From: Marsupella aquatica
Lineage: Eukaryota; Marchantiophyta
Length of the DNA: 64,000 nt
NCBI GenBank assembly: GCA_973895155.1
Contig: OZ316897.1
Coordinates: 14,632,001-14,696,000, forward strand
Direction: 5' to 3'
The position numbers and the translations under genes were made by a program. A model generated the notes under the pieces. It ran no database searches, had not been told where the DNA came from, and saw only the letters and a program-made list of their open reading frames with translations. Shown piece by piece: positions 54,641 through 64,000 of the stretch. Each line of letters opens with the position of its first letter. Within the stretch, counting starts at the first letter, position 1.

Positions 54641-57181
54641 TGAAGTTGATGCAAACCTTTCTCTGTCACTATTTTGTTTAATCCATCTCAAGCAAAAATG
54701 CCCCAATTCCAGGTATGTTTTATCTCCATGGTTTGCAGAAAGATGTATAGTCAAAGCAATCTCTGCCCTTACTCTGCAAACATTTCGCATCAAACTTCAA
54801 AGGCGGTTGTGAACTCCCATAGGAATGGACTAAGCTTTCCGCCATCTGGGATGGAAAAGTAATGAAACTATTGAGTTGAAGAACATGACACAACGTGGAC
54901 AGTTGGCCAGGGAATAAAAATCTGTCAAACTGCAAGGACCAAATTGCCTCAAATGCACAAGGGACACGATTTTATACATTAGCCTGACTCAAATTTCACT
55001 CTTAATGGATTCAGAATACTATTGTGCCCCTTTTCAGTTCCACCCCCAATAGGAGCTATGTCCCAGTGTCTCAATCTAGAGGCTTCGCTGTAGACTGGAG
55101 GCCCTTGTCCTAGCTTTCGCTCCCACTTCCAGTTCCTTGTCCAACAGTAGCTGTGCTCCCAGCACCAGTCTAGAGGCTTCATTCTGGACCATTGGCGTCC
55201 CAAGGCTTGATCGCTCTTTATTAGGTAGGTAGGATCCGTAGATCTGATAGACATATGTTATTAATAGAATCCATACATCAGATTCTGGCTAGTAGGCCCT
55301 GGGGCTTGGCGGAAACTGGCTAATGGGATTGAAAAATAGTTGCAAAAAATAGCCAAAGCTGGTTTTGGCGAAGGTGGGTGTTGCTTAAATTCCCCCACTA
55401 CAAACATCCTGACTACAGTATCCTCTTGCTCCAAAATCTGTACCCTATTCGGAATGCGATCATGTTTTGGCTCTAGACCTATTTGATCACAGTCCAACCT
55501 GGAAATCTAGCGCGCACCTCCCAATCATGATATTAAGAATTACAAATGTTTGATAGCCTGTGGCATAGCATAGGAGACATTGAGTATGACATGTTTTTCC
55601 TTTCATAGTATACCTCATCTTCCAAAAGCTGGCATATTGATAGCTGTGCCTTGTATGGTCCAGCACTTACTAGAGATCCATCTGCCAGAGAGAATGTATG
55701 TGATTGTGAAGCAAGTGTATGAAGTTTGCAAAGAAGAAGCATGGTGTAGTACTTTGACATTCTAGTAATTTTCAAAGATAGCTTTGAATTGTAACAAAAA
55801 CAAAGAAAGGTAGCAACTTATGGAATCTAGAATGACTAATTGAAGGCAGAAAAGAAACAATCAACACCAAAATAGAAAGTGGTGGGGCTCCAAATGGTTG
55901 AGGTTGTCTTGATTGACACACATGATTGCAAATGGAGGGTCTGCCTGCAACTCCAGTCAAACAACACATCCATTGAGCAGAAGGGTGGCCATCGTCAGAA
56001 TTTACACCCATATTTGCCACTGAATGTTTGCTGAACAATGAGGTTTGAGATGCCCTATTGATAACTGGTGGTCTTTGTTTACTCAGCAGTTAAAATAGCT
56101 TGGCCAGTTCAGGCCAGCCATTTTACTGTTATGGCCAAATTTTACTCCAGATTTCCTCTACTAGCACTACTGAAAGATAAAATAACATTTGGTGACGACA
56201 CAATGCTAAGTACCTCCCTAGATGAAGGAGCTAGTGGTTTAGATTTAACCTCGAAAGTCCTTGCTCATGCTTGAACTACTAAAGCATCCTTCACAAAAGT
56301 AAACGACATTCCCAAAAGTGATAGATTGTCACTCATGCCCTTGCTCACGCCCAAACTTGCTACTTAAAGTGTCTTTCAAAGTGAAATGTCTCCCCAAAAG
56401 TGATAATTTGTTACTCACTTGCTACTTAAAATGTTTTTCACAAAGTCAAATGTCCTCCCCAATAGTGATAATTTGTTACTCACGCCTAAACTACTCAGAT
56501 GTGCATCACAAAAGTAAAACATCTGCTGGCATATGGTTCATAATATCTGATCAATTTTGTGCTCCTAGGAAGTGGAACAAATGCTATTACAGAAATCTTT
56601 AAAAAAAATTAATGCATAATAGGTTGGACATGGGAGAACAGTTTGGTACAATTGAAGATTAAACAAAGATCCAAATTTATCCAAAGCAATGTCTGGCTGC
56701 CAAAACCCAACTTTTTACAATTGATGGGCTTACCTGGAAAAACTACTTGTGGAGTCCTTCTCAAAAGTGAAGTGTCCTTCCAAAAATCAGTTGGCCTCTT
56801 TTTCTTTCTAGCTGATAACTATAGATAATTCACGAGGGATGGGCTGGACAAACCCTTTGGTCCTTCTGGAGTAATATATTATATTTGGTCATAATTTTAA
56901 TGAATACCAGTCTTAATGCTCCAGCTTTGCTCTTAATAGAGGACGAGGATCATTGTGCCCTTCCCAGTTCCATGCCCACTGGTAGGTGTGCCCAAAAGCC
57001 TACCTTATCCTATCTTCAATCACACTTTACCAGGGCGTTTGAGAACTCAATTTGCGGGCCTCAGTTATAGTTAAAGCTTAATCCCAATATTACAGTATGT
57101 TACGGCCTAACCTCTGGCTCAATTGTATGTCTCATTCCCTTCCCTGCCATCACCTCCAATGCAATACACAGGGCCACGTTA
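54641..57181. other. Gene-free stretch with dispersed and tandem repeats
   Basis: 55017-55240 shares TTCAGTTCCACCCCC and TCTAGAGGCTTC with 35280-35410 (and weakly with 56950-56990), a dispersed repeat. 56262-56525 holds about four units of about 70 bp (CTTGCTACTTAAA, AAAGT-AAATGTCCTCCCCAA, AGTGATAATTTGTTACTCAC). No coding gene is recognised. Confidence 0.45.
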
Positions 57182-57524
57182 TGTTGAGCATAGACGATAA
57201 TCGCAACGGTAAGCACATGACACATCCAACGATCAAGTAGTCGACACAAGAGATACATGGTTCACCTCCTCGAGGCTACGTCCACGGGAACACACAAGAG
57301 AGCTTTACTGAACTCTAACCCCGTCGGCCATACCAAGTCTCCACAGTGTAAGCTCTCCTCATCTCTCAAGTGGCTCCATAACAATGAGCCTAAGTTCCAC
57401 TTATCCAAGCAAACACCGCTTGGCATATAGTGTGCATCCTAGTTAACCTAACCATGTCTTTGACTACGGTTAGTCTAACTACGGTTACATGTTGTAACCC
57501 TAGACCTTGAGTAAATACCTAACA
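57182..57524 (-). repeat. Solo LTR (343 bp) of the same family as the left-end Copia
   Basis: Its reverse complement aligns with the LTR at 1525-1869 from TGTTAG to CAACA. It is flanked by a perfect 5-bp target duplication CGTTA (57177-57181 and 57525-57529), with no internal element sequence. This is the footprint of unequal recombination between the two LTRs of a complete insertion. Confidence 0.93.
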
Positions 57525-57529
57525 CGTTA

Positions 57530-58152
57530 GGTTTCATGCCCAGCTGCCTTCCAATTGTCATCCCCAAATTCCAGTGAATAAAACAAACTTGTCCATGCCC
57601 AACTGCCTTTCAATTATCATCCCCTAATTCCAGGGATTGAAGAAAATGTTGCATTGTATCCAACACATTGAGAGTGTTACTTAATTGCACTTTTTTGGAT
57701 TTCCAGATCTCTTAAAGATCTCCATATTCACAAGCTACAGTCCCAAAAATTTGAGCAATATTTGTGCCTAAAGTTTACAGACCGTGGTAACTTTTATTGG
57801 TTAAGTCTTGAGGCTACAGGCTTTCTTCACAGGAGCCAAAGATTGGCTTCACACAACTTGTATGGGTATTCACATAAGTCTGAAGTTATCGACTACCTTG
57901 GTATCATTGAGTTCTGAGGTGACTACAGTTTGCTAGTGTACTGCAGTACTTCTCCAGAGGTCTGAAAGCTGGGTGGCCAGCAATATGGAATGTGGGGCAC
58001 TGCAAATGGCCGACTATGAAAGCAATGAAAGTTTGGTGGCCTGCAATATGGAATATGGGGTACCACATATGGATAACCACACATCAACCAAGATGAGCAC
58101 AAAGGAGAAGAACAAACTATGACAGTCTCCTACACTCAGTAGTACTCCAGTT
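57530..58152. other. No gene; small tandem duplications
   Basis: 57533-57635 has two copies of a CATGCCCA-CTGCCTT-CAATT segment (period about 61). 57970-58075 has two copies of GTGGCC-GCAATATGGAAT (period 67). Confidence 0.45.
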
Positions 58153-60418
58153 GGAAAAGGAATTGACAAGATTGCTCATTCCAAGGGATATGTCAAGGAT
58201 GTATTTGCTTGGATTACACCAAGCTGAAGGGCATAGTACAAACCATTGAAATAATTAAATCATACAAGACTCAAACCAAGGACAATTCCTGTACAAGCAC
58301 AGAGGTGCAGGATGAACCCCCGGATGAACCATGACTACCCAAACCAAGTTAGAAGAAGAAATTCATCATCCAAAAGATGCTAAAATTATGAGCCTTGTAA
58401 ACCATTTTACTTGGCTCTCGTGAATTGTTGCATTGCCCCATAAGAATGGTAAGTTGGGATGCATTGATGTTAAAAACTGAAATGACAAACTACGAAGGAT
58501 TGTCCGCTTCCAGTACCTTTCTTAGAAGCAATATTGGATGAAGTCCTTGGAAAGGGTGTTCATTCCTTTATGAAGGGTTTACTGGATATAGTCAAATAAG
58601 GTTATCCCAAGAAGGAAGAGAGTTCAATAAGCTCATTATGGAATTAATCCGTGGACCCCCATGTTATTTTAGAGACAGTTATCTACAAACTAAAGCCTAG
58701 ATGGACCTCCAAATCTAAAGATTTTTTTTTTCAAAAATGGACAAGTCAATGTTTGACACTTGAAACAATGATCAAACTTACCAAGGATACCACAATTTAC
58801 ATCAATCACAAAATCAGCTGCAATGTGAACTACTGTTTAATGTGTGGGTAGCTTAATTGCCCACTTCAGCAAAACGGTGCTTGATGATTTCCTCCACGGT
58901 ACCGAAAGGATGCTGGATGCACTCAAGTTGCATCGAAAGTAATCACTTTTCAATTCCTGGGAAAGGCGAAGAGAGAGAAGTCATAGTGTCATCAAATCAC
59001 TAACTTCGCATAATTGTTTAAGACAAAATGTTTCATGGAAACAAATCTCCTTACTACTTGATAAAATCTGTCAATTTTAGGTTCATTCTCATGGAAGGGG
59101 TACAACAAAGATTTATATTCGCGTTAGAGATTATAAAATCATGGGCAAAATCTATTTTTTAAAATTATTTACTTAATTCATTCCGAATGGTGACAATGCT
59201 GAGCTCATTAGGATCGTCTCTTCAAGATCTTTCCAACGCCATATTATACATGAGTTTTCATTATGATTTGACTCAGCAATGTCAAATCAAAAATTGCTAT
59301 CGGGAAAATTTTATGTTTTGAATAAAATCAAAATGTAAATAAAACCTTTTACTGGAAGCAGTTTTATCTCAATCTTTTTGTCTTTTGATTTGCATGTCAG
59401 TTATTTTTACATTCTTTTTTACGGCATGGTGTCCAGATTTTTACAGCAAAGTTGCCACAAACACAAATGTAGAAGTTCTTTTTATCCAAAAACAAGTCTC
59501 TTCCTGTTTGCAGCGTGTCATGATGATGTGCCGCTGTGGAGCCAGGAATTTTGGAAAGGACCTCTAATGGGGCTACGTAATGAGGGATGTTCAATGTAAT
59601 ATCTTTCCAATTGTATTATATAACCAGCCAAGTACATTTCAAAGACTGAAGATGATGCTTTCTCACCAGTACCCGGGACCAGTACTTCAATAAGTTCACC
59701 CAGAATGATATTTTCAGACAAATTTTCAGTATATGGAAAAGGGGAGAACATAGGAACAATTAAAACTCTGTTAATCTGACATAGAGAAGGGAGAGCCAGT
59801 CTTAATTGATCAAAATGTCAGGTTCTTCATTTGTCTAAAAAACTATTAGCACAAATTGTATTTCGTCTAAGAAACTATTAGCACATATAGTGTCAAAACT
59901 GAGATTATTGACGATCCTGATGCAATCAAGGTGATCAAAGAGATACCTGCTCCAACATGTGCTATTCAAGTAAGAAGATTTTTGGGATCTGGTGAGTTTT
60001 ACCCACACTACATTCAAGGAGTTGCAGATATAAACTCATTCAGGCTGCATTTTTGTGCGGGCCAAAATATCAAAAAGCATTTGACACTCTTACAGAAGGG
60101 CCATTTTATTGCCCTAGGCCTTGTAAATCTAACTATATTTACAATTGTGAAGAGGAGTAGAATAAGGGTTATGCTCTAAAGTGAAACTTTGACAGTAGAA
60201 TGTGTCTCTAGCCAAGCATGGGCAGAAACATACCATCATGGGGGTGTGAAATGAAACCAGTTCCTGTGTGTTCTCCCCAAATATTTGTGGATGGGCACTA
60301 GGCTAGTGACCAAGTTTCAAACACAAAGTAATGAATGAGAAGGAACAAAAGAGTACCAAGAGAAATTTGAACAAAAAGTGCAGTTTATTTCAAAAAGGCT
60401 TTCTATTAATGGAGGAGT
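58153..60418 (+). mobile_element. Ty3/Gypsy reverse transcriptase relic, copy B
   Basis: Collinear with copy A (37726-38606). Recognisable pieces are PFLEAILDEVLGKGVHSFM near 58505-58570 and VIKEIPAPTCAIQVRRFLGS with FYPHYIQG near 59930-60020. Stops and frameshifts are common. Compared with A it has an extra segment of about 930 bp (about 58645-59575) lying between bases that are adjacent in A, with no clear terminal repeats. Downstream, after about 1 kb of unrelated sequence, is the second SPP fragment. Confidence 0.75.
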
Positions 60419-61384
60419 GGTTGTAAAGATAGCACTAGCCTGATTCTGTGTTCCTTGAACAGAACTAGAGGTGAGGACCAAAAAAAATATTTTGCCAAAC
60501 GAGGAAGCCCGACTGGTTTGCTTTCATTTCTCCTGATCTCTGTTTTTTTCTGGACCGTCACTTTCAGTTATGCCCTTAGTTAGAGTGGGACTCCACCCTC
60601 ACTTTAAGTTGTGCACTTAGTTAGATGGTTCATCTCTCCCCTGAGCTCTAAGTTTTTTTGTCTCCACTTCATTTGTATAATTTGCCCTAACAATAATGTG
60701 CCCTAACAAGGTGAGTTGATTGTCATTACCTAGAAGCAAATGAAAATTTATACTATATGTGCACAACTCTTTAGTACCTTGGTACTTTCTTGGTCATAAT
60801 GTGCTTTTCTTTGCATGTGAACTTATGGTTTTGTGTGTTATGTCACTCACTCTTCTTGGTATATTCCTTACATGTACTTATTTCATTTATCATAAAATGA
60901 ATTACATATCACTACAAGACAAAAAAAGAGTCATGTTCCAGGATGAACATGCTATATAAAATGCAAAAGGAAGCTAGAGTTGAGATCTAGGTTTCTAGAG
61001 TGAAAACTCTCTACCTTGAGAGTAGGGTCCCACCATAATATATGTGCATGAAAAGGAGGCTGCTATGATATGTATGATTCTTAAAATGATGAGGCTCAGA
61101 CATGATTATTATTTTAATCATTTCATTAACCTTAAAAAAATGAGAATAGTACATATATATTGCTGACATTTTATTGTACTCCTCTATTCATGTGCAAAGA
61201 AGAACTGAAATAGTAAATATATATTGGTGGCACTTTTATTATGCTCTCCTCTATTACTCTCATCTATTCATGTTTAGTAAATATATATTGGTGGCACTTT
61301 TATTATCCTCTCCTCTATTACTCTCCTCTATTCATGTTCAATACTCTATGCATGTCCAAAGAACGGGCAGTTAGGGCTAGTTTT
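60419..61384. other. Insert between Gypsy relic B and SPP fragment B
   Basis: No coding sequence is recognised. 61150-61340 has three units of about 75 bp containing AGTAAATATATATTGGTGGC, ACTTTTATTATGCTCTCCTC and CTATTCATGTTTA. Confidence 0.45.
61150..61340 (+). repeat. Three-copy tandem repeat, about 75 bp
   Basis: The second and third units are almost identical (AATATATATTGGTGGCACTT); the first is diverged. Confidence 0.85.
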
Positions 61385-61560
61385 CATTCATTCATCGTGC
61401 ATTCAATCCCGATTTGTCATTTCTCCTTATTGCTGTGGTTGGTTTGTTCTTTTAATCTCAGGTTGATCATCGAGACAAAGAAAACACCTCCCTCTTACGG
61501 TTTGTGGTACCCCTTTTCAAAAGAAGCCTCTGGAAAGTATCCAATTCTATACTATAAGGG
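61385..61560 (+). pseudogene. Sucrose-phosphatase fragment B (intron 1 to exon 2)
   Basis: 61406-61460 matches the 3' end of SPP intron 1 (AATCCCGATTTGTCATTTCT and the TTTTAATCTCAG acceptor). 61462-61545 matches exon 2 with an internal deletion. It shares with fragment A changes that intact SPP lacks (CATCGAGAC for CATCAAGAC; GGAAAGTATCCAAT for GGAAGGTCTCCAAT), so A and B descend from one captured copy. Confidence 0.82.
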
Positions 61561-61642
61561 GGGCTTTACAAGATGGTGGGGGCCATTCAACTCTCTCCAT
61601 CCAGAGCAAAGCTAATCGCCATTTCCTTTCACAAAAGTTAAA

Positions 61643-64000
61643 ATGCATGAGCCAAAATATGTCAGGTTTGGGTCGACCCCCACTCCAGGTACCTCGGACC
61701 CGAAGGCAACATTCTACCTAGCATGTCGACGGCTTCGTCGGGAATACAAGAACATCCAATCAAAGAAATCAGAGAAGCAGTATAACACCGGGGAACTCAG
61801 ACACCGTGTGCAAACATTGCGTACACGTTCCGATGCATCTAGTATAGGTAACTCCCTTTCGGAGCTCCGTGAAGCAGAAACATTGTTGCGAGACTCTGAA
61901 TTCCTAGAAGCAATAGAAATTCGCAGGAAATCTCGGATTCGCTGGCTGGGACTTGGAGATGCCTCTACTAGATTTTTCTTTAACATTGTCCGGGTTCAAC
62001 AACAGCGAGCTGCTATCCCTTCCCTTAAACTAGCAGACGGTTCTCTCTCTTCGGATCTGGACCATATTCTGATCGAGGTAGGAAATTTCTACCGCTCCTT
62101 ATACTCCCCAGACGCTCCGGAATCGGCTCAGAATGCTGCAGCCCGGCAACAGATACTTCAATTCTCCTCCTCACGTATATCAGAATCAGAATCCCTCACC
62201 ATGGACTCGATCCCGACCATGTCTGAGCTTCTTTTGGCTGCCCAGAAGCTACAGAAAAATAAAGCGCCCGGTATTGATGGGCTCACAATTGAGGTATTTC
62301 TTCGCTGCTGGGAATTTATTGCTCCGGTCTTTCTTGCCATGCTGGTCTCGTTCTGGAATGATGGGATAATGCTCCCAGGTTTTTTGGAAGGCGTTATTAA
62401 GTTGGTCCCTAAATCAACAGATAAAACTATGTTGTCTAATTGGAGACCGATTACTCTTTTGAACATAGCATACAAAATAATAGCCAAGCTCATCGCTATC
62501 CGTCTAGGCCGGCTTCTCCCTAAAATGGTTAATGCGCAGCAAACCGGATTTGTCCCAGGTCGACAAATTCTAGATAATATTTCCATTGCTTGGTTAGCAA
62601 CTGACTGGCTAAAAACAAACAACACTCCTGCTCTTTTTTCTTAAGATGGATTTCTCGAAGGCGTTTGACCGCGTCGACCACAGGTACATCAGAGAAACTC
62701 TTGGTGCCTCTGGATTCAGTCCAATGCTTATCCGTATCATTATGAGTTTGATGACTAATGCATTGGCTAAGATTCACGTGAACGGACAATTCACTGATCC
62801 GATCCCTCTTCTCCGTGGGGTCCGGCAGGGATGTCCCCTGGCCCCTCTGGTGTACGCACTCTCAACCCAGCCCCTCATGGATTTTTTTGATGAGGCTCTC
62901 AAGCATGGAGAAGTACATGGTATAAAAATAAATCAGGAACTCACTCTTTTCCACCGATTCTTTGCAGATGATCTAGGGGTATTCACCCCGGCCCTTGAGT
63001 CGTGCTTTCTAGAAATACAAAACAAACTGGAGCTATACGAACTTGCTGCAGGGGCCCGTCTGAATCTTGAAAAATCAGAAGCGATCATTTTTGGACTCGA
63101 TAATCCTCCACAATGGCTAATCAACTCTAAAATGGTTATTATTCCTCCAGGACAGATCTCTAGCTACCTCGGTGCCCCCTTCGGTCATAATCTCTCTCGA
63201 TCTCAGGTCCAGGAGTTTTGCATGAAAAAACTAAATAAGCGACTTTCGACCTGGTCTAATAAAAGATTCTCCTTCACAGGACGTGTGCTTTTGATTAAAT
63301 AGATACTACTTTCAATGACAGTATACCATATGATGTATTCTCGGTTTGATAGTAGTCTCACTAATTTGATTCGGCAGACATGTAAAGACTTCTTGTGGGG
63401 CTTTAACAAAGAAGGAGCGAGAAAAACTCCCCTTGTCTCTTGGGACCAGATGTGCAGACGAAAAAAAGATGGAGGCCTGGGATTCAAAGACATTCACACG
63501 CAAGCAACGGCGCTGTTGGCTAGGTGGTCGGTTCGGATGATCACGGACCCGCACTCCGATTGGGCATTGTTGTTTGCTGCTAACCTAAGACTGACCGCTT
63601 GGAACCATTCTGTCTTGCTCAGGAATATGGGATACACAACCATGGATCGATTCCTCTTCTCAACCCCATCCAACTTTCATGGAATGCGATACACGGAGGG
63701 AATCTGGAACGCCTGGGTCCAGATTCGGAGCAATCTGCATTGGGATCTGGCTGCTCTAGCTGTCCCCGCTCGGTGGAGTATTGCAGACCTTCTCCATATT
63801 TTCTTCCGCTCTCTTTGTTTCCCAAGTCCCGCCATCCATCCCATGTTGATTGCCTGCTCACGTATTAACATCCGCTCAGTATCTGATCTCTGGGATTGGG
63901 CAGTTGGTGATTGGATGGACTTTGGTGCTAGGCTCTCTCGATTGTGTGGCTTTTCAGATGAGGATCAGTCTGTATTATCCGACCTCCTTCTGCTCCTTCA
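61643..64000 (+). mobile_element. LINE (L1-type) ORF2, 5'-truncated, running off the window
   Basis: Sense-strand coding for the endonuclease-reverse transcriptase linker (RIRWLGLGDASTRFFF near 61938-61985) and the L1-type reverse transcriptase (PGIDGLTIEVF, NWRPITLLN, QTGFVPGR, MDFSKAFDRV, RGVRQGCPLAP, FADD at 62961-62972). The connecting region and start of the C-terminal domain continue to the last base. The endonuclease domain is missing, a common 5' truncation. Two lesions are clear: a single-base insertion in the T run before 62640 that shifts the frame, and a TAG at 63300-63302 after which the same frame continues to the window end. Confidence 0.93.

Overview
The window is plant nuclear DNA, about 64 kb, gene-poor and rich in transposable-element debris. 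Five genes can be read exon by exon with consensus splice sites: a B12D-type mitochondrial membrane protein (4413-5745, +), mevalonate diphosphate decarboxylase MVD (19437-22989, -), the outer-membrane beta-barrel assembly factor SAM50 (31750-34365, -), an intronless nepenthesin-type aspartyl protease (39598-41010, -) and sucrose-phosphatase SPP (50308-54054, +). A sixth gene at 26936-28089 (+) encodes a Tctex1-type dynein light chain closest to TCTEX1D2/DYNLT2B. That family works in cilia and flagella, so the source is probably a land plant with swimming sperm (bryophyte, lycophyte, fern, or cycad/Ginkgo). I cannot name the species.

Layout. 1-1869 is the 3' part of a Ty1/Copia element with its 3' LTR, apparently inserted into a LINE whose 3' end runs to about 3490. 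B12D follows, with a triplicated segment in intron 1. From 7001 to 8804 lie about nine tandem copies of a box C/D snoRNA-like unit with a 12-nt perfect match to a conserved 18S rRNA sequence. A nearly complete but frame-broken Copia element (11354-17186, minus) sits in an 18-bp minisatellite with a perfect 5-bp target duplication. MVD, the dynein light chain gene, a diverged solo LTR, two SINE-like copies and SAM50 fill 19-35 kb. From 37.7 kb come a Gypsy fragment joined to a broken piece of SPP, the protease gene and two tandem-repeat arrays. A relic resembling IMP3 lies at 46.2 kb. A 1.8-kb element with terminal inverted repeats longer than 500 bp ends just upstream of SPP. The right flank holds a clean solo LTR (57182-57524, TSD CGTTA), a second Gypsy plus SPP-fragment composite (58153-61560), and an L1-type LINE running off the end.

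How they fit. The single-copy genes are unrelated housekeeping functions (sterol/isoprenoid supply, mitochondrial outer-membrane assembly, sucrose synthesis, dynein transport, respiration-associated B12D) and form no operon or pathway cluster. The most notable structures are the tandem snoRNA-like array, the two SPP-fragment/Gypsy composites flanking the intact SPP gene, and the long-TIR element. Exon boundaries were derived by hand from GT/AG sites and reading phase. No database search was possible.
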